The notes under the pieces were generated by a model. That model saw nothing but the letters and a program-made list of their open reading frames with translations, searched no databases and was not told where the DNA came from. Shown here piece after piece: positions 1 to 7,263 of a stretch of 64,000 nucleotides of DNA (position 1 is its first letter; each line of letters opens with the position of its first letter). The stretch comes from an uncultured Clostridia bacterium (lineage in GTDB: Bacteria > Bacillota > Clostridia > Peptostreptococcales > Anaerovoracaceae), in assembly GCA_934234035.1 (NCBI GenBank), contig CAKQHH010000001.1:124001-188000 (forward strand), given 5' to 3'. A program made the translations under genes and the position numbers.

Positions 1-642
1 GAGATTTCAATCAACGGGACCAGCCGAACCGATCGAGGAGTACACGCTTTGGGGCAGTGTGCTTCTTTTGTGTGGGATTTTCCACTGCCAACGGAGAAAC
101 TGCCCTTTATTCTGAACAAGCGTTTCGGGGCCGGAGGCATCGGCCGCAGCGGTGCGCCGGGGGATATACGGATTCTGGAGGCTCGAGAGATGCCGCCGGA
201 TTTTCATGCTCGTTTTTCCTGCCGCGGAAAGACCTATCGGTATATTATTGAGCGGAACGGGGATATTTTTCGGCGGAACATGGCCTTTCAGCTGGCGGAT
301 TCTCTGAATCATGCGGCGATGCGGGAAGGGGCGAAATTCATCGTAGGAACCCACGACTTTAAATCCTTCGAGGCGTCCGGCGGGAATCCACGGGAAACCA
401 CCGTGCGAACCATATCCGATCTAACTGTCGAGGAGAAAGGAGACCGCACCGTCATCGAGGTGACGGGAGACGGCTTTTTGTACAATATGGTGCGAATTAT
501 GGTGGGCACACTGGTGGAAGTGGGCACGGGAAAAAGAACACCGGATGAAATCCGGTGCATTCTGGACGGAAGAGACCGACAGTTGGCGGGATTTACCGCA
601 CCCCCACAGGGATTATATTTGAAGGAGATTTATTTTAAATAG
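1..642 (+). CDS. truA: tRNA pseudouridine(38-40) synthase TruA, 5' end missing
   Basis: The reading frame is open from base 1, so the gene enters the window from the left and only its C-terminal 213 codons are present. The first residues contain the TruA active-site motif SRTDRGVHALGQ, with the catalytic Asp at about residue 11 of the fragment. Further on, the FLYNMVRIMVGTL helix typical of the family is visible near residue 160. TruA converts U38-U40 of the tRNA anticodon arm to pseudouridine in the cytosol. The stop codon TAG directly abuts the ATG of mtnA, so the two are probably co-transcribed. The ATG-less stretch before base 49 belongs to the gene; an internal start there would remove the active site. 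Confidence 0.95.
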   Translation, partial: EISINGTSRTDRGVHALGQCASFVWDFPLPTEKLPFILNKRFGAGGIGRSGAPGDIRILEAREMPPDFHARFSCRGKTYRYIIERNGDIFRRNMAFQLADSLNHAAMREGAKFIVGTHDFKSFEASGGNPRETTVRTISDLTVEEKGDRTVIEVTGDGFLYNMVRIMVGTLVEVGTGKRTPDEIRCILDGRDRQLAGFTAPPQGLYLKEIYFK

Positions 643-1704
643 ATGATGAACAACAATTACGAGCCGGTTCGGCTGGAAGACAATCGGCTGTTTCTGCTGG
701 ATCAGCGGAAGCTGCCCAATCATAAGGAATATCTGGAAGCCGAAACGGTGGAAGATGTGTACGATGCCATCAAGGATTTGGCGGTCCGGGGTGCGCCGGC
801 AATCGGGGTCGCGGCCGGATACGGAATGTATGTCGCAGCGAAGAACGACCTGAATCAAAGCGGACGCATCGGAGGATTGGAACAGGATGGAGAATTTCTT
901 ATGCAGTCCAGACCGACGGCGGTAAATTTGGCTTATGCCGTGAAGCGTCAGTTGAAATTATACGAAGCACTTCGAAATGCCGGCACATCGGAGGTAGATA
1001 TTCTTCAGAAACTATTGGAGGAAGCCATCGCCATTCACAATAAAGAACTGGAATCCTGCCGGCGGATTGCGGAATACGGGCTGTCTTTGCTGAAGCCGGA
1101 GATGGGCATTCTAACCCATTGCAATGCGGGCGGTCTTGCAACGACCGGATACGGAACGGCGCTGGGACCGATTCATCTGGGACAAGAGCGGGGATATAAC
1201 TTTCACGTGTATGCCGATGAAACTCGGCCGCTTCTTCAAGGTGCGCGTCTTACCGCCTGGGAACTGCACCAATCCGATGTGGACGTTACGGTAATCTGCG
1301 ATAATATGGCTTCCCTGGTGATGAAGGAAGGTCGAATCGATGCGATTGTTGCCGGCTGCGACCGCATGGCGGCCAACGGGGACGGTGCAAATAAGATTGG
1401 TACGTCCGGCCTGGCGATTCTGGCCAAGGAATACGGAATCCCGTTCTACATGTTTGTTCCCACATCTACGATTGATATGGATGCGCATACGGGAGAGGAT
1501 ATTCCGATTGAGTGCCGTGACGGGGAAGAAATCCGAACCATGTGGTATCGGGAGCCGATGGCACCGGCCGATGTCTCCTTTTACAACCCGGCGTTCGATG
1601 TGACGGATCATAAGTACATCACGGCCGTAGTGACGGAGAAGGGGATTGCCCGCCCGCCGTATAGCGAATCCCTGCGGAAAGTAATGGAGGACTCCCATGT
1701 ATAA
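643..1704 (+). CDS. mtnA: S-methyl-5-thioribose-1-phosphate isomerase
   Basis: The 353-residue protein matches the MtnA branch of the eIF2B-like family in length and motifs: RGAPAIGVAAGYG near residue 49, THCNAGGLATTGYGTALG near 158 (active-site Cys), and AGCDRMAANGDGANKIGT near 235 (catalytic Asp). It isomerises methylthioribose-1-phosphate to methylthioribulose-1-phosphate in methionine salvage. The start is one of two adjacent ATGs right after the truA stop; the Shine-Dalgarno GAAGGAG lies somewhat far upstream. The last codons overlap scpA by 8 bases, implying translational coupling. No other methionine salvage gene is in the window, so a wider role (5'-deoxyribose or S-adenosylmethionine by-product disposal) is possible. 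Confidence 0.93.
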   Translation: MMNNNYEPVRLEDNRLFLLDQRKLPNHKEYLEAETVEDVYDAIKDLAVRGAPAIGVAAGYGMYVAAKNDLNQSGRIGGLEQDGEFLMQSRPTAVNLAYAVKRQLKLYEALRNAGTSEVDILQKLLEEAIAIHNKELESCRRIAEYGLSLLKPEMGILTHCNAGGLATTGYGTALGPIHLGQERGYNFHVYADETRPLLQGARLTAWELHQSDVDVTVICDNMASLVMKEGRIDAIVAGCDRMAANGDGANKIGTSGLAILAKEYGIPFYMFVPTSTIDMDAHTGEDIPIECRDGEEIRTMWYREPMAPADVSFYNPAFDVTDHKYITAVVTEKGIARPPYSESLRKVMEDSHV

Positions 1705-2455
1705 AGTGAGAATCGATCAGTTTGAGGGTCCTTTCGACTTACTCTTGTATCTGCTGGAAAATGCCCGCATGGACATCTACGATATCCGGGTGACGGAGAT
1801 TACGGAACAGTATATCGGCTATCTGAAGGAAATGGATGAATTGAACGTGGAGGTGGGCAGCGAGTTCATCGTGCTGGCCGCCGCCCTCATTCGGCTGAAA
1901 TCCCGGATGCTCTTACCGCGCGTGACGGAAGTGGATGAAATGATTGTGGAAGAGGATCCCCGGACGGAACTGGCAGAACGACTTACGGAATATCTTCAGA
2001 CGAAAAAAATCGCTGAGATGCTGCAGCGCCGGGAGAAAGAATACTCCGGCATCTACACGAAGCCGGCAGAGGATATTTCGGAATATCTCAATTCGCCGGA
2101 AGAACTGCTGAAGACGGATCCGGACAAATTTGTCCGGACCTTCCGTTCTTTTCTGGAGAAAAAGAAGCGGTTGGCGGAAGTGCGGAACCGGTATGAACGC
2201 ATTCGTCGGAATCGCTCCTCCGTGGAGGAACGAATTGCGGCCATGGCATCGATGTTGGAACGGAAATGGAAAAATCAGGATTCCGTATCCTTCTCGGAAC
2301 TTTTGGCACCCAATGCGGATCGGTACGACCGGACTCTGTCCTTTATGTCCTTGCTGGAAATGATAAAGATGCAGGAAGTGAATGCTACCCAGGACCGGGT
2401 CTATGGCGAAATTGAAATCACGAAGAGAACGAAGGATCAAACAAATGTACAGTAG
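1697..2455 (+). CDS. scpA: Segregation and condensation protein A (kleisin)
   Basis: This 252-residue protein starts with the ScpA signature (FEGPFDLLLYLLENARMDIYDI), followed by the LAAALIRLKSRMLLP segment and a C-terminal winged-helix region. ScpA is the kleisin that bridges SMC heads and recruits ScpB in the bacterial condensin complex. The start ATG overlaps the end of mtnA by 8 bases and the stop overlaps scpB by 11, so the three are tightly coupled. smc itself lies at the far right end of this window, not in this operon. The coiled central region is rich in Glu and Lys, as usual for the family. Confidence 0.95.
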   Translation: MYKVRIDQFEGPFDLLLYLLENARMDIYDIRVTEITEQYIGYLKEMDELNVEVGSEFIVLAAALIRLKSRMLLPRVTEVDEMIVEEDPRTELAERLTEYLQTKKIAEMLQRREKEYSGIYTKPAEDISEYLNSPEELLKTDPDKFVRTFRSFLEKKKRLAEVRNRYERIRRNRSSVEERIAAMASMLERKWKNQDSVSFSELLAPNADRYDRTLSFMSLLEMIKMQEVNATQDRVYGEIEITKRTKDQTNVQ

Positions 2456-3080
2456 AAAGAAATTGAAGTCCGCACTGGAGTCCATGATGTTCGTCTGGGG
2501 CGAACCACTGTCCGTCAATGACGGAGCGACGGTGCTGGAAACGGACCGAAAGGAAGTGCGAGAGCTTCTTCGGGAACTGAAAAATGAATATGAGCAAGAG
2601 GGCCGAGGCATCCGAATTCGGGAGGTAAACGATTCCTTCCAATTCGTGACGTTGAAGGACAACGAGCAATTTATCGAGAAACTCTGCCGCCCGGTTAAGG
2701 TTAAGCGTCTGTCCCAGGCGGCACTGGAGGTTTTGGCCATCATCGCATACCGGCAGCCGGTTACTCGCGGAGAAATTGATACCATTCGAGGCATCAAAAG
2801 TGAGCGGGTAATCGATGGCCTTATGAACCGAAAGATGGTGGAGATCTGCGGGAAATCCGATGGAATCGGCCGACCGAATTTGTACGGAACCACGGATGAA
2901 TTTCTCAAGACCTTCGGGTTTGAGAGCCTGAAGGATTTACCGGATATCGAGGGCTTTAAAATCAAATCCGCCGAGGATGAGGAGTCCGATGAAGAGGATG
3001 AAGACTATGTCGGCCAAATTGAGATGCATTTTGACAGCGACGAGAATGACGAAGAGGGAGAGAAAAACGATGAGAATTAA
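2445..3080 (+). CDS. scpB: Segregation and condensation protein B
   Basis: The 211-residue protein has the two winged-helix domains of ScpB: LKSALESMMFVWGEPLSV at the N-terminus and LAIIAYRQPVTRGEIDTIRG in the middle. The tail after about residue 185 is very acidic. ScpB dimers stabilise the ScpA-SMC complex during chromosome segregation. I chose the ATG at 2445, not the in-frame upstream start at 2382, because it gives the normal family N-terminus and has a GAAGGA ribosome site about 9 bases upstream inside scpA. The stop overlaps the rluB start by 11 bases. Confidence 0.94.
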   Translation: MYSRKKLKSALESMMFVWGEPLSVNDGATVLETDRKEVRELLRELKNEYEQEGRGIRIREVNDSFQFVTLKDNEQFIEKLCRPVKVKRLSQAALEVLAIIAYRQPVTRGEIDTIRGIKSERVIDGLMNRKMVEICGKSDGIGRPNLYGTTDEFLKTFGFESLKDLPDIEGFKIKSAEDEESDEEDEDYVGQIEMHFDSDENDEEGEKNDEN

Positions 3081-3774
3081 TAAATACATTGCGAGGTGCG
3101 GAGAAGCCAGCCGAAGAGCGGCGGATGAATTGATTCAGAAGGGAAAGGTATCCGTGAACGGAAAGGTTCTGAAGGAACCGGGATATGACGTGCAGGAAGG
3201 AGATGAAGTTCGCCTTTTCGGCAGAGTCATTACACCGGAAACCAAGAATGTATATTATCTTCTGAATAAACCAATCGGATATGTTACCACAACCATGGAT
3301 AAGGAAGGTCGTCCCACGGTACTGGACCTGGTTCAGGCAGAGGGAATTCGTCTTTTCCCGGTTGGACGGCTGGATTACAATACTTCCGGACTGCTGATTC
3401 TCACCAATGACGGGGACTTGTCCAATCGTCTGATGCATCCGTCTAAGGAGTTTCCAAAGACATATCGGGTTCGGGCTGCGGGAACCGTTACCCTGAACGA
3501 TATCCGCAAGTTGGAAAACGGCGTGGATATCGGCGGTTTTATTACGTCCAAGGCTGAGGCGAAACTGGTGCGCCACGATAAGAACTCCACCATTGTGGAT
3601 CTGACCATACACGAAGGAAAGAATCGGCAGGTGCGCCGTATGTTCGATGCGCTTGGTTATCCGGTACAGGAACTGGAGCGTATTGGCTTGGGAAATCTGG
3701 TAATCGGGCGCCTGGCCACCGGTTCCTATCGTAAGCTCAGCAAGGAAGAGGTGGAGTATTTGAAATCCCGGTAG
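3070..3774 (+). CDS. rluB: 23S rRNA pseudouridine synthase, RluB/RsuA family
   Basis: The 234-residue product has an N-terminal S4 RNA-binding domain (MRINKYIARCGEASRRAADE) and the RsuA-family catalytic motif GRLDYNTSGLLILTNDG with its Asp near residue 103. The C-terminal motif EGKNRQVRRMFDALG is typical of the RluB/E/F and RsuA enzymes. Gene order scpA-scpB-rluB is standard in Firmicutes. The ATG at 3070 is used because it sits within the end of scpB with GAGGGAGAG upstream and yields the family N-terminus. Substrate is most likely the helix 89 region of 23S rRNA, by analogy with RluB; RsuA-like 16S activity cannot be excluded. Confidence 0.9.
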   Translation: MRINKYIARCGEASRRAADELIQKGKVSVNGKVLKEPGYDVQEGDEVRLFGRVITPETKNVYYLLNKPIGYVTTTMDKEGRPTVLDLVQAEGIRLFPVGRLDYNTSGLLILTNDGDLSNRLMHPSKEFPKTYRVRAAGTVTLNDIRKLENGVDIGGFITSKAEAKLVRHDKNSTIVDLTIHEGKNRQVRRMFDALGYPVQELERIGLGNLVIGRLATGSYRKLSKEEVEYLKSR

Positions 3775-3831
3775 CCTAAGCCTATTGATTTTTTCTTTTA
3801 CGGGGTGAATTGGTATAGATAGTATTTATAT

Positions 3832-3843
3832 TAAGAATTCTTA
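3832..3843. promoter_or_regulatory. 12-bp perfect palindrome upstream of the GTPase/arsMS operon
   Basis: TAAGAATTCTTA is a perfect 12-bp palindrome about 30 bases before the putative -10 box of the GTPase-arsMS operon. It could be an operator for a repressor, for example an ArsR-type dimer, but no regulator gene is adjacent and no known consensus was matched. It may also arise by chance in this AT-rich spacer. Confidence 0.35.
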
Positions 3844-3858
3844 TTTTCGAACAAAAAC

Positions 3859-3902
3859 AAAGGCAGTAGGGTATAATAATAAAGTACGTTACTGCTTTTT
3901 TT
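3859..3902 (+). terminator. Intrinsic terminator of the truA-rluB operon, with the next promoter -10 in its loop
   Basis: GCAGTA (3863-3868) pairs with TACTGC (3890-3895), extended by A-T pairs and followed by a run of seven T. The loop holds TATAAT at 3872-3877, a perfect -10 box for the following GTPase-arsMS operon. A transcript starting there begins in the 3' arm and so cannot form the terminator. A matching -35 box is not clear (TTCGAA nearby at imperfect spacing). Confidence 0.7.
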
Positions 3903-3937
3903 GTACAAGAAAGAATATAGTAGAAATGGAGAATTCA

Positions 3938-5035
3938 ATGGAAAAGAAAAGATTCATGGTAGTAAGCGGTTTCCTGGGTGCCGGAAAGACCACCACAATG
4001 GTTGCTCTGACCGAATACATCAACAGCACCGGCAAGAGCGCGGCAATCATCGCCAACGATTTGGGCGCAAACTACATCATCGATGCGGAATATTCCGGTC
4101 GTCAGAATGTGGAAGTAACTCCAATCGGCGGAAACTGCATTTGCTATATTCCGGACACGCTGATTGAGCGAATTGAAAGATTGAACAAGCAGAATCCGCG
4201 GGATATCGTTATGTCGGATATTCCGGGCTGCGGTATCGGTGCACTGGATCACGTATACGGAAACTTGGACAAGAATCATAAAGACGAATTTACCCTGGCA
4301 CCGTTCACCGTTGTAACGGATCCGGAAAGATTGCGGATGATTATGCCGGAGAAGGCAGATATCCATCTGCCGGAAGAGCTGAAATTCCTGCTGGCGGCAC
4401 AGCTGAAGGAAGCGGACTGCGTTGTTCTTAACAAGATTGATCTGATGACCGACGAGGAAGTGGACCGTTACGTGAAGTTCCTGGAAGAAGCGTGTCCGGG
4501 TATCCCGGTATTTGCGATTTCCGCAAAGGAGAAGAAGGGCTTGGAACCGCTGGTGGATTACCTTCTGAGTGCGGAGAGCCGCGTAAATATCACCGATATC
4601 GGATACGGCGGCCCGGAATTCATTTCTGCAGAGAAGACCATGTCCTGGTTCAACCGGAACGTATTCATCACGTCGAAGGATGGCAGCGAGTTTGACGGAA
4701 ACCAGCTGGTAGACGATCTGATCGATGAAATTCGTGACGGCCTGATTGCCAACAAGAGAAACGTACCGCACCTGAAGACCTTCGCTGTCGGCAAGGATCA
4801 GGATTACGCGAAGTTCAGCCTGATTGGCGTGGACTACGACATCATCCATGACCAGGAGCTGAAGGAAAAAACCGATAAACTCCGGCTGGTGGTAAATGCC
4901 CGTGCCGTATGTGAATCGGATCTGCTGCTGGATATCGTGGACGATGCATTTGATGCTATCGCAGACAAATACGATGTTAAGATTAAGCTGTTCTTCAACG
5001 AATGCTTCGGCATGATGGACGAAGGTAGAAATTAA
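3938..5035 (+). CDS. G3E family (CobW/P47K-like) GTPase linked to ArsM-ArsS
   Basis: The 365-residue protein has the Walker A motif GFLGAGKTTT at residues 11-20, a switch region around DIPGCGIGALDHVYGNL, and the guanine-recognition motif NKID. These mark the G3E group of P-loop GTPases, which act as metal chaperones or cofactor-loading factors. The usual CxCC metal motif appears here as NCICY (Cys67, Cys69), so the third Cys is replaced by Tyr. I start at ATG 3938 because GGAG stands 6 bases upstream; the in-frame ATG at 3926 has no ribosome site. The stop is 5 bases before arsMS, so the GTPase probably serves that enzyme, perhaps in metal, arsenic or cofactor delivery. That link is inference. 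Confidence 0.85.
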   Translation: MEKKRFMVVSGFLGAGKTTTMVALTEYINSTGKSAAIIANDLGANYIIDAEYSGRQNVEVTPIGGNCICYIPDTLIERIERLNKQNPRDIVMSDIPGCGIGALDHVYGNLDKNHKDEFTLAPFTVVTDPERLRMIMPEKADIHLPEELKFLLAAQLKEADCVVLNKIDLMTDEEVDRYVKFLEEACPGIPVFAISAKEKKGLEPLVDYLLSAESRVNITDIGYGGPEFISAEKTMSWFNRNVFITSKDGSEFDGNQLVDDLIDEIRDGLIANKRNVPHLKTFAVGKDQDYAKFSLIGVDYDIIHDQELKEKTDKLRLVVNARAVCESDLLLDIVDDAFDAIADKYDVKIKLFFNECFGMMDEGRN

Positions 5036-5040
5036 TTGCT

Positions 5041-7071
5041 ATGGACAACAGAATTCATGAACAGATAAGAGAATATTACGGAGTCATTCTGGGCAGCAGC
5101 GACGACTTGAAGACCAACGCCTGCTGCTGCAGTTCGGCACCGCCCCGTTACGTACGAGACATTCTTCCTTTAATCGACGAGGATATTCTAAATCAGTTCT
5201 ACGGCTGCGGCTCTCCAATCCCTATGGGTTTGGAGGGCTGTACCGCTTTGGACTTAGGCTGCGGCACCGGACGAGACGTATTCATCCTTTCCAAGCTGGT
5301 GGGAGAAAACGGATACGTTCACGGCGTGGACATGACGGAGTCTCAGCTGGCGGTCGCCCGTAAGTATCAGGAAAAACAGGCGGAAAAGTTCGGTTATTCC
5401 AAGGTCAACACATCCTTTCATCTGGGATACATCGAGGATTTGAAATCCATCGGGATTGAAGATGAATCTGTGGATGTGGTGACTTCCAATTGCGTCATCA
5501 ACCTTTCTCCTTTCAAGGAGGAAGTGTTCCGAGAGGTCTATCGCATTCTGAAACAAGGGGGAGAAATGTACTTCTCCGACGTATTCTCCGACCGGAGAGT
5601 CCCGAAGGAAGTACAGGACGATCCGGTGATGCGGGGAGAATGCATGGGCGGAGCCATGTATCTGGAAGACTTCCGTCGATTGATGGAAAAGTGCGGATTT
5701 CAGAAGTACTACATCGTAGAACAGACCCCGATTCAGCCCCACGATTTCGATGTGGCACGTTTGGTGGGCGATACTCAGTTCTATTCCTGCACGGTTCGGG
5801 CATTTAAATGTTCCACATTGGAAGACCGGGAGGAAAACTACGGAGAGAGTGCCACTTATCTGGGAACCATGCAGGAAAATAACCGATACATGGATTTCGA
5901 TGAAAAAATACGCTTCCTTCGGAAACGCTCCGTGGGCATCAGCGGAAACGTGGCGGAAATTCTTCGTAAATCTCGTTTTAGCCGATATTTCCAAGTGAAT
6001 GGAAATCGAGATGTTCACTACGGCTTGTACGATGAATTGGCCATGGAGGTCAACCCGGAACGATTTGCCGGAAGGCAGGCTCCGGTGACTCTTTCGGATC
6101 TGGAGAAGGAACAGGAACGCTACGATGTTCCGGATATCATGAGCCAGGTACGAGGCATCGATGAACTGGAATCCAAGGAGAAGCTGACCACCATGCAGGT
6201 GAACGTGGGCTACGGCTGCAATCTTTCCTGCACCCATTGTTTCCTGGAATGCGGTCCGAATCGCACGGAGATGATGAGCAAGGAAACCATGGATCAATGT
6301 CTGGACGCTTTTCGAAACGGCCCGTTTGAAGTGATGGATATTACCGGCGGTTCCCCGGAAATGAATCCGAATCTGGACTATTTGATTCGGGAAGCCTCGA
6401 AGTCGGGTCAGGTTATGGTGCGTACCAATATCGTGATTCTCAACGATGAAAAGTATGCGCCGCTAATCGATGTGTACGCGGAGAACAACGTGCAGATTGT
6501 ATGTTCGCTGCCGTACTACAACAAGAAAGCCGTGGAGAAGCAGCGGGGAAACAACGTCTTTGAGCCGACGCTTCGGATTCTGCGGAAGCTGAACGGCTTG
6601 GGATACGGCAAGGACGAAGGTCACAAGCTCACTCTGGTGTACAACACGGATGGTCCGTATCTTCCGCCGAACGAAATCATGCTGGAAGACACGTATCGGG
6701 ACGTGCTCCGGGAGGAACACGGGATTGAATTTACCAACCTCATTGCCATCGGAAACGTTCCGCTGGGAAGATTCGGTCAGGAACTCCGGAATCAGGGAAA
6801 ATTAGGTTCTTATATCCGGATGCAGTCCGATAACTTCAATGAGGACAATATTCCGGGCGTGATGTGCCGAGACCAGATTAACGTGGATTACGATGGATGT
6901 CTCTATGACTGCGAGTATTACCACGTACTGGGATTAAAGCCGGAAGGTGCACAGCACATTTCCGAACTGGCTTCGGGCGAGATTGCTCCTCGAAAGATTC
7001 ATACCTGCGCATTGTGCTACAGCTGCACGGCCGGGTACGGCAGCAGCTGCGGAGGAAATCTTTCGCATTAA
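5041..7071 (+). CDS. ArsM-ArsS fusion: arsenite methyltransferase joined to arsenosugar-type radical SAM enzyme
   Basis: The 676-residue protein has two parts. Residues 1 to about 345 are ArsM-like: Cys28-30 (NACCCSS), Cys56 (YGCG), SAM-binding DLGCGTGRDV at 71-80, Cys151 (SNCVINLSP) and Cys201 (GECMGGA). The Cys spacings 28 to 56 and 151 to 201 equal those of the arsenic-binding cysteines of characterised ArsM. Residues about 350-676 are ArsS-like: the radical SAM motif CNLSCTHC (Cys393, 397, 400) followed by GPNRTEMM, then MCRDQINVDYDGCLYDC and the Cys-rich end CYSCTAGYGSSCGG. ArsM methylates As(III); ArsS joins the 5'-deoxyadenosyl group to dimethylarsenite on the way to arsenosugars. Having both on one chain suggests direct hand-over of a methylated intermediate. 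No TGA (Sec) codon is involved. No arsR, acr3 or arsC is nearby. Confidence 0.88.
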   Translation: MDNRIHEQIREYYGVILGSSDDLKTNACCCSSAPPRYVRDILPLIDEDILNQFYGCGSPIPMGLEGCTALDLGCGTGRDVFILSKLVGENGYVHGVDMTESQLAVARKYQEKQAEKFGYSKVNTSFHLGYIEDLKSIGIEDESVDVVTSNCVINLSPFKEEVFREVYRILKQGGEMYFSDVFSDRRVPKEVQDDPVMRGECMGGAMYLEDFRRLMEKCGFQKYYIVEQTPIQPHDFDVARLVGDTQFYSCTVRAFKCSTLEDREENYGESATYLGTMQENNRYMDFDEKIRFLRKRSVGISGNVAEILRKSRFSRYFQVNGNRDVHYGLYDELAMEVNPERFAGRQAPVTLSDLEKEQERYDVPDIMSQVRGIDELESKEKLTTMQVNVGYGCNLSCTHCFLECGPNRTEMMSKETMDQCLDAFRNGPFEVMDITGGSPEMNPNLDYLIREASKSGQVMVRTNIVILNDEKYAPLIDVYAENNVQIVCSLPYYNKKAVEKQRGNNVFEPTLRILRKLNGLGYGKDEGHKLTLVYNTDGPYLPPNEIMLEDTYRDVLREEHGIEFTNLIAIGNVPLGRFGQELRNQGKLGSYIRMQSDNFNEDNIPGVMCRDQINVDYDGCLYDCEYYHVLGLKPEGAQHISELASGEIAPRKIHTCALCYSCTAGYGSSCGGNLSH

Positions 7072-7105
7072 TGCAGCGCAGCAGAATCAACAACAAATAA
7101 TAAGT

Positions 7106-7150
7106 AACTCCGGAACAGTCCATATTGGATATGGTGTTCCGGAGTTTTGA
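7106..7150 (+). terminator. Intrinsic terminator after arsMS
   Basis: AACTCCGGAACA (7106-7117) pairs perfectly with TGTTCCGGAGTT (7135-7146), with an inner CCATAT/ATATGG stem, and TTTTG follows. It closes the GTPase-arsMS operon. The rest of the spacer up to 7263 shows no gene. Confidence 0.85.
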
Positions 7151-7263
7151 TATAATCGTTAGTTTAACTATTCCCATAATTATGTTTTTAGGAACAGTTG
7201 CATCCCTTCAAACCAATACTCCCTTCTATGGTTTTCAATATCAACATTGCTTCCTTTTGAAAG

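Noticed and set aside
5041..7071. Possible selenocysteine in the ArsS part
   Set aside because: Some ArsS-like proteins are selenoproteins, but this frame has no in-frame TGA and the Cys-rich end is encoded by ordinary Cys codons.
7151..7263. Possible small gene or promoter between arsMS and the flavoreductase fusion
   Set aside because: The two genes converge here; beyond the arsMS terminator no start with a ribosome site or structured element was found.
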